A DNA stretch of 17,198 nucleotides from Methanomassiliicoccus sp. UBA345 (GTDB lineage Archaea > Thermoplasmatota > Thermoplasmata > Methanomassiliicoccales > Methanomassiliicoccaceae), in assembly GCA_002504525.1 (NCBI GenBank), contig DATD01000034.1, positions 1 to 17,198 of the forward strand. The letters are read 5' to 3'. Positions 1-7,463 of this stretch are shown piece after piece. The number at the start of each line of letters is the position of its first letter. The stretch's first letter is position 1. The translations under genes were made by a program, and so were the position numbers. The notes under the pieces were generated by a model. It was given only the letters and a program-made list of their open reading frames with translations, was not told the origin of the DNA and made no database searches.

Positions 1-99
1 GCCGTTGGCGTTCACTCACACGAACACGTTCATGAGCCGCAGGAGCATAGCCACGAACATTGGCCGGACCAACATCACCGTCATGAGCATGATGATTGA
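1..99 (+). CDS. C-terminal end of a protein with a histidine-rich tail (5' partial)
   Basis: Frame 1 is open from the window edge to a TGA at 97-99 and encodes 32 residues, 11 of them histidine, interspersed with Glu and Asp (for example HSHEHVHEPQEHSHEH). Acidic histidine-rich tails like this bind Zn, Ni or Co in cation diffusion facilitators, ZIP-type transporters, SlyD-like prolyl isomerases and some nickel chaperones; the body of the protein lies outside the window, so the family cannot be chosen. It ends 9 bases before the stop of the convergent acyltransferase gene, a normal tail-to-tail spacing. Because the His codons CAT/CAC read as Met/Val on the other strand, the opposite frame gives a spurious hydrophobic peptide. 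The composition makes this strand the better choice, but the fragment is short. Confidence 0.6.
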   Translation, partial: AVGVHSHEHVHEPQEHSHEHWPDQHHRHEHDD

Positions 100-108
100 G
101 CCGAGCGC

Positions 109-1278
109 TCAACGATGGAACGCCTTCAGCGCCTGCTCCCTCGCTCCCGAACGGTCCACCAGCCGCTTCATTCCCGGCAGCGACGAGATCTTTGCCATGG
201 CCTTGACGGTCCCGCGCTTGGCCTGGATCCTCATCAGCGGCACGTCCTTCGCTCCCAGCCGGTACTTGAACTCCTCCGGACCGGCCCCGAAGTCGAACTG
301 TATGAACCCCGCCTCCTGCGCTTCCCTCATGGCGTAGTGGGCGACGAGGTTCCCCGGCGAGAACTCCGCGAAGCGATCGTTCATGCCGACGCGGTAGGCG
401 CGCATCAGGTCGCCGTCCTCGAGGCACAGCATCTGCGATGCCAGCGTGCCGTCGATCCACACCTCGTAGATCATGCCCCGTCCCTCCTCGGACGTGGCGC
501 GCATGACATCGCGCAGGAACTCGGACAGATTCTCGTTGCTGAAGATGCTCCCTCCCTTCTCGCTCCACCGCTCCATGTGCTGCAGCGCGTACAGCTCGGC
601 CGCGTCGGCCGTCTCCTCCGGCAGGTCCACGGTGCGGTAGCTGACGCGGCTGTCCCGCTCCAGCACTTCCACCGCCTTGCGTATCGTCCGTCTCGTTCTG
701 GACGACGCCACCTCCAGCACATCGCCCTCCCGCGGAAGGTCTGTCCGCGGGCAAGGGATCTCTACGATCTCATCGGTCTCCCACCGTTCCGCGACCCGTC
801 GGTACAGGGCATGGTTCACTTCATCGCCGCGAAGCTCGTTAAGATGCAGCACGTTCCATTCCAGCTCATCCATGGCATCGACGATCGCATCGACGACGTC
901 CTCCCGCTCGTCCAGGGCCATGATGCCCAGGTCGTACAGCTCCGCGACCCCGGCCCCGTTGCCGATCATGGACAGTTTCCTCATCCGGATGCCCACGGCG
1001 CGATGCTCCATCAGCGTGAAGGGCGCCAATCCTACCAGTTCGCCGTCCTCCTCGACCATCACGATGCGCGGCTGCGCGATGCGGTCGAAATGCCTCAGCC
1101 ACTCGATCCCCCAGTCGAACGAGGAGAATATGGAACCACGGCATCTTTTCCTCAGCGCTTCCCATTCCGCCTGTATCGACGGGACGTCCTCGGTCCGATC
1201 GACGACCTGAACGTTCAACCCGACCCGCCTGCGGACCGAGCGGTCCAACTTCCCCATTTGTTCCATTGTCATGTTCAT
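109..1278 (-). CDS. BioF2/FemAB-like GNAT-fold acyltransferase (CelD/BcsL type)
   Basis: The 389-residue product resembles the CelD/BcsL group of GNAT-fold acyltransferases (BioF2-like domain), which are found in polysaccharide loci and are presumed to put acyl or aminoacyl groups on glycans or lipids. An N-terminal half contains ALRKRCRGSIFSSFDWGIEW (about residues 41-60) and VMVEEDGELVGLAPF, typical of the family. The BioF2-like domain covers about residues 190-335 and ends in the signature FDFGAGPEEFKYRLGA. There is no signal peptide or membrane segment, so it is cytoplasmic. The ATG at 1276-1278 overlaps the stop of the upstream radical SAM gene (ATGA) and has a GGGAGGA site just before it; the frame stays open further upstream but only inside that gene. 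It is the last gene of the operon. The acceptor and donor are unknown. Confidence 0.82.
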   Translation of the reverse strand: MNMTMEQMGKLDRSVRRRVGLNVQVVDRTEDVPSIQAEWEALRKRCRGSIFSSFDWGIEWLRHFDRIAQPRIVMVEEDGELVGLAPFTLMEHRAVGIRMRKLSMIGNGAGVAELYDLGIMALDEREDVVDAIVDAMDELEWNVLHLNELRGDEVNHALYRRVAERWETDEIVEIPCPRTDLPREGDVLEVASSRTRRTIRKAVEVLERDSRVSYRTVDLPEETADAAELYALQHMERWSEKGGSIFSNENLSEFLRDVMRATSEEGRGMIYEVWIDGTLASQMLCLEDGDLMRAYRVGMNDRFAEFSPGNLVAHYAMREAQEAGFIQFDFGAGPEEFKYRLGAKDVPLMRIQAKRGTVKAMAKISSLPGMKRLVDRSGAREQALKAFHR

Positions 1279-2666
1279 TCCTCCCGGCCCTTGCTTCCCT
1301 TGAACAGGTACCTTATCCCCCTGGCGGGTGCGGTAAGCGGTTCCTTCAACGCGGCGTCCAGGTAGGAGCGCACCACCGCGCGGCGCCTGGTCCGGCGCTC
1401 CATGTCGAGGTACTTGCCGGACGGCAGGTCCGATATGCCCTTCCTGTCGATCGCGGACAGATCGAACGTCCCCACTCGCCCCCACTCCTCAAGCGTCGCC
1501 GGCGGGACGAAGCCTTCGGCGATCGCGTTCTCGTACAGCGGCGTGCCAGGGTACGGCGTGTATGATAGGAATTCCGTATACTCGGGCCGGATGGTCCTCA
1601 GCAGCCGTTCGGTCGCCTTCACGTCCTCATCGGTCTCGGTGGGCAGTCCGCCGACCATCATGGCGTAGAGCTCCAGCCCGGCGTTGTGCACCGCTGCCGC
1701 GGCCGCCTTCATCGCTTCCACCGTAGTTCCCTTGTTCACCATTTCCAGCATCCGGGGGGAGCCGCTCTCCACTCCGATCAGCACTTGGCGGCAGCCGGCG
1801 TCCTTCATGATGTCCAGCAGCTCCGGCCGCACCACGTCGGCCCGTATCTCGCAGTTCCATACGATGTCCAGGCCGCGCTCCTTGATGCCGGCGCAGATGT
1901 CCCGGACGCGGTCCGGCGAGGCATAGAACAGGTCGTCGATGATCAGGAAACCGCCGATGCGATCGTCCAGAGAGAGCACGTGCTCCATGGCGTCCAGCAC
2001 CCGTGCGGGCGAGAGGGCCTGCCACCTGCCGCCCCACATGGAGCGGGCATAGCAGAACCCGCACTTGCCCGGACATCCTCTCGACGTGACGATCGGAACG
2101 ACGGATCGGCCGTGGAGCGGTACGTGGTAGCGGGACAGGTCCCCGAGTCCTTCCCACCACGGGAGCGGTAGGGAGTCTAGGTCGCTGATCCTACCCCTCG
2201 GTTCGGTCTTGATGGCACGTCCGTCCCGGGCGAAGGCGATGCCCTTCACCGAGGCAAGGTCGCCATTCCGTTCCATCGTCCGAATCAGCTCCAAGAACGT
2301 CACTTCGCCCTCGCCGAGGACCGCGGCGTCCACCGGCGCCTGCAGCACCGTCTCATCCGGAAGGGTCGTAGGCCCGGGGCCGCCCCAGATGACCGTCCGT
2401 CCGTCCTCCCTGGCCCATCTCGATACCTCGAGAGCGCGAAGTATGACCGAGCTGATCTTGACATGGATGCCGATCACGTCAGCATTGGCAGCACGCAGGG
2501 CGGCGTGCTTCATATCGTCGAGCGGCTCTCCGGACCAGTCGAGCAGCGTGATGTCGTACCCTTCCCTTCGTAGGTAGGCGGCCAGATGCATGATGCCGAA
2601 CGGCGGCGAGGGCCGCAGATCGCTCTCCTCCGGACCGAAGCCCACGTTGATCAGCGCTACCTTCAT
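1275..2666 (-). CDS. B12-binding-domain radical SAM enzyme (copy A)
   Basis: The 463-residue product has a cobalamin-binding-type N-terminal domain (about residues 1-160, opening MKVALINVGF, with PSPPFGIMHLAAYLRREGYD and DAAVLGEGEVTFLELI) followed by a radical SAM core. The core carries the 4Fe-4S motif CxxxCxxC at Cys198, Cys202 and Cys205 (SRGCPGKCGFCYA), then FLIIDDLFYAS, GVESGS, GGLPTET and the late motif YTPYPGTPLYE. No DxHxxG motif is present in the N-terminal domain, which is common in this class. Family members methylate unactivated carbon or phosphorus or carry out other radical chemistry on lipids, sugars and natural products; the substrate here is unknown. The gene begins inside the stop of the upstream GT4 (ATGA) and overlaps the acyltransferase downstream, so the three are probably translationally coupled. 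No membrane segment is seen. Confidence 0.88.
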   Translation of the reverse strand: MKVALINVGFGPEESDLRPSPPFGIMHLAAYLRREGYDITLLDWSGEPLDDMKHAALRAANADVIGIHVKISSVILRALEVSRWAREDGRTVIWGGPGPTTLPDETVLQAPVDAAVLGEGEVTFLELIRTMERNGDLASVKGIAFARDGRAIKTEPRGRISDLDSLPLPWWEGLGDLSRYHVPLHGRSVVPIVTSRGCPGKCGFCYARSMWGGRWQALSPARVLDAMEHVLSLDDRIGGFLIIDDLFYASPDRVRDICAGIKERGLDIVWNCEIRADVVRPELLDIMKDAGCRQVLIGVESGSPRMLEMVNKGTTVEAMKAAAAAVHNAGLELYAMMVGGLPTETDEDVKATERLLRTIRPEYTEFLSYTPYPGTPLYENAIAEGFVPPATLEEWGRVGTFDLSAIDRKGISDLPSGKYLDMERRTRRRAVVRSYLDAALKEPLTAPARGIRYLFKGSKGREE

Positions 2667-3838
2667 GCTTCCCCTCCCACCAGCTCGAGGTACTGGGCGA
2701 TGTACGCTTCCGGCGTGTGCGCTTCCTCGTAACGGCGTTTCGCGTTCGTCGCCATGGCGTCGCGCATGGCCGTCTCCTCTTCGAACATCCTGAGCGCCGA
2801 TGCCAGGCTTTCAACGGTCAGGTCGGCCACCAGGCCGCACGGCCCCGACACCAGCTCCGGAAGGCCTCCCCGGGAGGACACCAGCAGCGGGATGCCGACC
2901 GAGAGGGCCTCGATGCACGACAGCGGGGAGTTCTCCGCGCAGGTGGACGGCGCCACCAGGCATAGCGCGGTGGAGAGCTCCTCAATCATGCGATCGTGCT
3001 GCAGGAAGCCCAGCTTTCTCACCTTTCCTCCGGTGCGAAGCGCGTACTCGTCCACCATGCCTTCCAGGCTGCCGCTCCCCGCGACGTGCAGCTCCACCTC
3101 GGTCCCGGAGGCCTCGTAGGCGCGAAGGAGCAGGTCCAGGCCCTTGTGCGGCTCCAGCACCCCGGCGAACAGGAAGTGCGTCGCTTTCCCCCTGTCCGCC
3201 TTGGGCCGCGGTACGAAGTTCGGCATGACCGTCGAGGGAACGTTCATTCTGTCCTGGAGGATCCCGGACATGTAGCGGGACGGCGAGATTATGCGATCGA
3301 TGCCCCCGATGTTCTGCGAGAACGTGCCGTTGCGCCACACCTGCGGAGGCCGGCCGGAGGAGATGGAGCACGCCGTGCAGTCATGACGTGCGCACCTCTC
3401 CTTTCCCCGGTACATGAGATCGTTCCGGGGGCATATGAGCCAGTGATCATGCGCGGTGTAGAGCCGGGGCATCTTCCCGATGTCCAGGACTTCATGCCCG
3501 AGCAATGATATGTTGTGGTGGTGCACCCAGTCCGGCCGGACCTCGGAGACCAGGTGGCGGAGCGTCCTCTCCGCCTTGCGGTTCGCGCCCGTCAGGTACG
3601 TCACCGCGGCGGACGCCGAACCCATGCTGGTGCTGATGGGATGCACGTTCACGTCGCTCTTCACCGGCTTCGGGCGTTTCTTCGATTTCAGGTCGTAGGC
3701 GTCCATGCTGTGCAGCACGTGCACCTCATGGCCGCGGCGTACCAGCTCCTCGGCGAGGTACTTCACGTGGACGGCGTCCCCTCCTAGGTGGTACGGGGGG
3801 TAGAACGTCGATGTCATCACGATGCGTCTGCTCTCCAT
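2663..3838 (-). CDS. Glycosyltransferase family 4 (GT-B fold), Cys-cluster type
   Basis: The 391-residue product is a GT4 retaining glycosyltransferase using a nucleotide sugar in the cytoplasm. The N-terminal domain has the acceptor-side loop YPPYHLGGDAVHV (residues 13-25). The donor domain has FAGVLEPHKGLDLLLRAY, LHVAGSGSLEGMV and the EX7E pair Glu302/Glu310 (ENSPLSCIEALSVGIPLLVS). A cysteine group, Cys136, Cys149, Cys154 and Cys157, follows AHDHWLICPRND; this also occurs in other GT4 enzymes and could bind a metal. The start at 3838 was chosen because a GGTGA site lies a few bases before it and it falls 8 bases after the stop of the upstream radical SAM gene. The open frame running further upstream lies inside that gene and is not real. 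Donor and acceptor are not predictable. Confidence 0.88.
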   Translation of the reverse strand: MESRRIVMTSTFYPPYHLGGDAVHVKYLAEELVRRGHEVHVLHSMDAYDLKSKKRPKPVKSDVNVHPISTSMGSASAAVTYLTGANRKAERTLRHLVSEVRPDWVHHHNISLLGHEVLDIGKMPRLYTAHDHWLICPRNDLMYRGKERCARHDCTACSISSGRPPQVWRNGTFSQNIGGIDRIISPSRYMSGILQDRMNVPSTVMPNFVPRPKADRGKATHFLFAGVLEPHKGLDLLLRAYEASGTEVELHVAGSGSLEGMVDEYALRTGGKVRKLGFLQHDRMIEELSTALCLVAPSTCAENSPLSCIEALSVGIPLLVSSRGGLPELVSGPCGLVADLTVESLASALRMFEEETAMRDAMATNAKRRYEEAHTPEAYIAQYLELVGGEA

Positions 3839-3846
3839 TCGATCAC

Positions 3847-5277
3847 CTAGTGGGCATGCTTCATCCCATGCAGGAGGTAGTTGTTGGCGATCTTCAGTGC
3901 ATAGCGGAACGCGAGGTTCAGGTCGGCCGGCTCCCTCGCCACGTGCGCTATGTTGGCTCTCCACCATCGTCCCGAGGTGTACAGCGCCTTGTAGGCCATC
4001 TCCCTCGCCTTGTTGAGGTCCTCGGGCGTCAGATGCTCCGTTCCCACCACCGCGTCGTCCTGATAGAGGCGGCGAAAATCGACATCGGGGCCGTTGTCGC
4101 CATGGACCTGCTGGTAGAGCTTCGTCCCCGGATACGGCACCGCCACGTTGAACTGCGCCGAGGTGGGCAGCGCTTCCTTGACGAAGTCGAGGGTGTCCTG
4201 CACCGTGCTCCAGTCCTCCCCCGGAAGGCCGAGGATGAACGAGCAGAAGGTCTTCAGCCTGGCATCCTTGGCCCACTTGATGGCTTGCCTCCCCTGCTCT
4301 ACGGTGATCCTTTTCTCCACCGAGTCCAGGATGCGCTGGCTGCCGGACTCGATGCCGAAGGACACCCCGCGGCAGCCGGCCGCGCGCATCATCCTCAGCA
4401 GCTCGGGATCGACCAGCTGGGCGCGGGTGTTGCAGTACCATCGGACGTTGAGGTCCTCATCCTTCATGCGGCGGCACAGTTCCACGACGCGCTCGCGCGA
4501 GAAGGTGAAGGTCTCATCATAGAATGAGACGGTGCGCAGGCCGTACCTTCCCTTGAGGTACTTCAGCTCGTTCAGTATGCTGTCCGCCGAGCGCATCCTC
4601 AGCGGGGTGCCGGCGACCGTGCAGAACGAGCACTTGAACGGGCATCCCTTGCTGGTGTACATGATGGTGTACGGCCGTCCCGCCGGCGCGGTGACGAAGT
4701 AAGGCTCAAGCGACGGCAGAAGATCGTAAGCGGGCATCGGCAGCGAGTCGTAGTCCTTCAGCGGCGTTGCCGGGGCCGTCCTGACGATCTCGCCCCCCAG
4801 CCGGGTGGCGATCCCGGGCGCCCCGTTGACGTCGCCCCCTCTCAGCGCGGCGACCAGCAGCGGCGCCGCTGCCTCGTAGTCCTGCAGGATGTAGTGGTCC
4901 ATGTCAGGCGCGTCCTTCATGACCGCTTCCGGCATGGTGTGCAGCGTCCAGCATATCCCTGCCGTAACGATGCCCCGGTCCACGGCCTTCACCACCGACG
5001 CCGTCCTCATGTCCCAGTCGAAGGTGGTCGGCGTGAACCGGAACATCACCAGGTCGGGGCGGTGCTCCCGCACGCCGGCGTCCAGCTCCTCGTAGCCGAG
5101 ATCGAACCCGTTCATGTCCATCAGGGCGACCTCGTCCCCCTGCCGCCGCAGCAGCGCGCCTATCTGCAGCAGGCTGTATGGCTCCATGACCGAATAGCGT
5201 TCGGTGATCTCGCACCTCTCCTCCCTTATGACCGGGATGCCCTCGAACCGAGGCGGGTTGACCAACAATACTTTCAT
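3847..5277 (-). CDS. B12-binding-domain radical SAM enzyme (copy B)
   Basis: The 476-residue product is a second cobalamin-binding-type radical SAM protein, clearly different from copy A. The N-terminal Rossmann-like domain opens MKVLLVNPPRFEGIPVI; the radical SAM core has CxxxCxxC at Cys212, Cys216 and Cys219 (TSKGCPFKCSFCT), SFYDETFTFSRERV, FGIESGS, FILGLPGED and VPYPGTKLY. The YDETFTFSRERV segment resembles the broad group that includes HpnJ and other lipid-modifying enzymes, but this is only a family resemblance. The ATG at 5275-5277 was preferred to one two codons upstream because the GGAGG site at 5285-5289 is well spaced for it and it overlaps the preceding GT4 stop as ATGA. The C-terminal 80 residues are helical and basic, without a clear membrane segment. 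The substrate could be a lipid, a glycan or a precursor. Confidence 0.88.
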   Translation of the reverse strand: MKVLLVNPPRFEGIPVIREERCEITERYSVMEPYSLLQIGALLRRQGDEVALMDMNGFDLGYEELDAGVREHRPDLVMFRFTPTTFDWDMRTASVVKAVDRGIVTAGICWTLHTMPEAVMKDAPDMDHYILQDYEAAAPLLVAALRGGDVNGAPGIATRLGGEIVRTAPATPLKDYDSLPMPAYDLLPSLEPYFVTAPAGRPYTIMYTSKGCPFKCSFCTVAGTPLRMRSADSILNELKYLKGRYGLRTVSFYDETFTFSRERVVELCRRMKDEDLNVRWYCNTRAQLVDPELLRMMRAAGCRGVSFGIESGSQRILDSVEKRITVEQGRQAIKWAKDARLKTFCSFILGLPGEDWSTVQDTLDFVKEALPTSAQFNVAVPYPGTKLYQQVHGDNGPDVDFRRLYQDDAVVGTEHLTPEDLNKAREMAYKALYTSGRWWRANIAHVAREPADLNLAFRYALKIANNYLLHGMKHAH

Positions 5278-6461
5278 GAACATTCCTCCAGTGTGCTGCG
5301 ATATACCTCGGCCGTCCGCTTGGCCATGACCGAGGCGCTGAACTCCGCCTGCACCTTGTCCCTCGCCCTCATGCACAGGGAGCGGGCGAAACGATGGTCC
5401 GACAGGACCGACGTTATCGCCTCGGCCAGCGCCATGTGGTCCATGGGAGGGACCAGCAGCCCGTCCCTACGGTCGGCGATTATCTCCGGCACGCCGCCCA
5501 CGGACGATGCTATGACCGGGGTGCCGGCCGACATGGCCTCCAGCACGGTGAGCGGGAGGCTTTCCGAGTAAGATGGAAGGATGAACGCCGACGCCAGCGG
5601 GTACAGGAACGGCATCTTGTCGTACGGCACCGGTCCGAGGAACATGCAGCGGGAGCTGTCCAGGCCGCCCTTCCGGGCCATCTCCTCCCACTGCTCCGCG
5701 GAGCCGTTCCCGGCGTAGACGAAATGAGCGTTGGTCCCGCGCATCGCCCGCTGCGCCCTTATGGCGGTGGCGATGCCCTTCAGCGCGATCATGCGCCCGG
5801 AGAACAGCACGATGTTCTCCAGGCCTTCGAGCATCGGGAACCGCGCCGTGCAGTCTGATAGGTCCTTCGGTCCGAACATGAAGGTATCGATCCCGTTGTG
5901 AATGACCCGGCAGTCCTCCCCGACCCCGAAGGAGCGGACGCACCATTCGCGGATGAACTCTGAAACGAAGATGAGCGACGAGCACTTGCTCATGTACACC
6001 TTCTCTACCGTCCGGAGGAACGGGAGCAGAAGAAGGGTCATGCGCTCTGACGCATCCAGCTTGCTGATCGGCAGCCTCGCGGCCTTGGTCCCCATGCGCT
6101 GCGAGCCGATGGTGCTGTGAACGGTCGTCACCGACGGCACCTCGCTGCCCAGGACCTTCAGCAGGAGGTCGGCCATCTGGGCATGGTTGGAATGGACCAG
6201 GTCGAAGCGATGAGCGTCGTTGAGCTCGCGGAACGAGCGCCACAGTGCCAGCTGGAACTGGTTGTTCGACATGAAGGTGTCACGCGCCCGCCCCAGGTGA
6301 TGGACCGTGACCCTGTCGTCCTCCGGTGGATTGGCGCCATCGTTCCTGAGGCACAGCAGGTGCACCTCGAAGTCGGAGGGAAGGTTCTTCGCCAGATGCA
6401 TCACGTAGCTGCCGACCCCGCCCCAGCTCAGGTGTTCCGGAGTTACCATGGCGATCCGCAT
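5274..6461 (-). CDS. Glycosyltransferase family 4 (GT-B fold)
   Basis: The 395-residue product has the standard GT4 layout. The N-terminal domain opens MRIAMVTPEHLSWGGVGSYV with the glycine-rich acceptor loop at residues 14-20 and HSNHAQMADLLLKVLG. The donor domain has VIHNGIDTFMF, FSGRMIALKGIATAI, FVYAGNGSAEQWEEMA and the EX7E pair Glu300/Glu308 (SESLPLTVLEAMSAGTPVIA), followed by GGVPEII. It is predicted to be a soluble or membrane-associated cytoplasmic enzyme adding one sugar from a nucleotide-sugar donor. It lies 8 bases after the GT2 gene and overlaps the next gene by ATGA, so it is within the operon. The ribosome-binding site (GAGTGG) is weak, suggesting coupling to the gene before it. 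The sugar specificity cannot be read. Confidence 0.9.
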   Translation of the reverse strand: MRIAMVTPEHLSWGGVGSYVMHLAKNLPSDFEVHLLCLRNDGANPPEDDRVTVHHLGRARDTFMSNNQFQLALWRSFRELNDAHRFDLVHSNHAQMADLLLKVLGSEVPSVTTVHSTIGSQRMGTKAARLPISKLDASERMTLLLLPFLRTVEKVYMSKCSSLIFVSEFIREWCVRSFGVGEDCRVIHNGIDTFMFGPKDLSDCTARFPMLEGLENIVLFSGRMIALKGIATAIRAQRAMRGTNAHFVYAGNGSAEQWEEMARKGGLDSSRCMFLGPVPYDKMPFLYPLASAFILPSYSESLPLTVLEAMSAGTPVIASSVGGVPEIIADRRDGLLVPPMDHMALAEAITSVLSDHRFARSLCMRARDKVQAEFSASVMAKRTAEVYRSTLEECS

Positions 6462-6469
6462 GGTACCAC

Positions 6470-7306
6470 TCAGAGGAACTGGAATGGCGCAGGGGAGGGA
6501 GACTTCTCCGACCGCTTGGTGGTCTTCATCTCTAGATCTCCGGCGGCGTTGAAGAAACGCCTCTCCAGGAGCTTGTCCAGTATGGCGAAGCCGGCCTTGA
6601 GTGGCACCAGCTTCGTCTCTCCTTTTCTCGGGAGATAGGTGATCGGCACCTCGATGATGCTAAGCCCCTTCTTGGACGACTCGGCGAACAATTCTGCCTC
6701 CAGCTCGAAGTGCCTGGAGTCCAGCTCCAGCACGTCCAGCGCTCTGGCGTTGAATCCCCACATGCCGGTGCAGAGGTCGGTGCACCTCTGCTGGTACAGC
6801 AATGAGGCGACGTCGCTGAGCACGGTGTTCCCGAACTGATTGAGAGGCGTCATCGCGCCCTCGGCGATCGTTCCCTTGAATCGGGAGCCCATGACCACGT
6901 CGGCGCCTTTCTCCAGCGCATCTATCAGGCTCACTATGTGCTTCGGAGGATAGGTGCCGTCGGCGTCCAGCATGATAAGGTACTTGGCATTCATCATCGC
7001 CGTCGTTCCGTGTTCCATCCTACGGCAGTCATCGGTCGAGGGCGGAGCGCCGTTGGAAGGATGGCACAGGGCGAACGCCTGCCTCACCCCCAGTCCTTTT
7101 CCCTTGCCCTTCTGAACGATGATCTCAGCGCCCTTCCGGCGGGCGATCTCCAGGGTCCTGTCAGTGGAATTGCCGTCGACCACCACCGCGACCGTATCGT
7201 AACCGCGATCGTGGAGCGTAGAGAACGGGATGTCGTCGATGACCTCTCCGATGCTACCTTCCTCGTTCAACGCCGGCAGCATCACGACTATCTTTGCCCT
7301 CGACAG
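6470..7306 (-). CDS. GT2 glycosyltransferase, dolichyl-phosphate sugar synthase-like (DPM1 type); start uncertain
   Basis: The product is a GT-A fold family 2 enzyme like dolichyl-phosphate mannose/glucose synthases, which load a sugar on polyprenyl phosphate for use at the outer face. Motifs are VVMLPALNEEGSIGEVI, VVVDGNSTDRT, QKGKGKGLGVRQAF, the metal-binding MLDADGTYPP, VVMGSRFKG and the late EVPITYLPRKGETKL. It is soluble, with no C-terminal helices. About 20 extra residues (HPSNGAPPSTDDCRRMEHG) sit before the DAD motif. The start is odd: the first in-frame GTG (7283-7285) would cut off most of strand beta-1, while a CTG at 7304-7306 restores an SRAKIVV opening and has GGAGGG (7314-7319) 7 bases upstream. 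ATGs at 7313 and 7328 are out of frame, so a small frameshift is the other explanation. It heads the six-gene operon and, with the GT-C protein across the divergent gap, could form a donor-transfer pair. Confidence 0.82.
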   Translation of the reverse strand: MSRAKIVVMLPALNEEGSIGEVIDDIPFSTLHDRGYDTVAVVVDGNSTDRTLEIARRKGAEIIVQKGKGKGLGVRQAFALCHPSNGAPPSTDDCRRMEHGTTAMMNAKYLIMLDADGTYPPKHIVSLIDALEKGADVVMGSRFKGTIAEGAMTPLNQFGNTVLSDVASLLYQQRCTDLCTGMWGFNARALDVLELDSRHFELEAELFAESSKKGLSIIEVPITYLPRKGETKLVPLKAGFAILDKLLERRFFNAAGDLEMKTTKRSEKSPSPAPFQFL

Positions 7307-7463
7307 TTCCCATCCCTCCAGTTGACATAGCTAAAGCTAATGCGATCACCCCTCGCTTTCTCGAAACGAACCACCCTTGCCCGGGCCCGATACCCGGAAA
7401 ATTGTTTAGCCAGATATGCGAATTTATCTTATCTGTTGCCGATAATTTTGGACTGTCCCTTAC
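7307..7463 (-). promoter_or_regulatory. Intergenic region likely holding the promoter of the minus-strand glycan operon
   Basis: This 157-base gap is visibly more AT-rich than its surroundings and separates the YdjM-like gene from the first gene of the operon. On the minus strand an AT-rich element containing ATAAATT (7421-7427) is the best TATA-like candidate, with a second weaker CATATC nearby; neither is a strong match. A GGAGGG ribosome-binding site is at 7314-7319. A small GC stem (7381-7385 with 7393-7397, 7-base loop) is present without a T-run on the right side to make it a terminator. No RNA gene is seen. Confidence 0.3.

Noticed and set aside
16..90. 24-residue hydrophobic peptide on the minus strand downstream of the acyltransferase
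   Set aside because: Its Met/Val richness is just the complement of His codons CAT/CAC in the plus-strand tail, and it has no good ribosome-binding site.
115..1365. Long plus-strand open frame opposite the acyltransferase gene
   Set aside because: It is antisense to a gene with clear family motifs and its product is a low-complexity mix rich in Arg, Pro and His, as expected from the complement of GC-rich codons.
1279..1485. N-terminal extension of the acyltransferase frame
   Set aside because: It lies inside the upstream radical SAM gene; the ATG at 1278 with GGGAGGA and the ATGA overlap is a better start.
3811..4527. Plus-strand open frame opposite radical SAM copy B
   Set aside because: The opposite strand carries the CxxxCxxC and downstream motifs in one continuous frame; this one has no family features.
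7381..7397. Small GC stem-loop read as a terminator for the YdjM-like gene
   Set aside because: The stem is only 5 bases and no T-run follows it on the minus strand.
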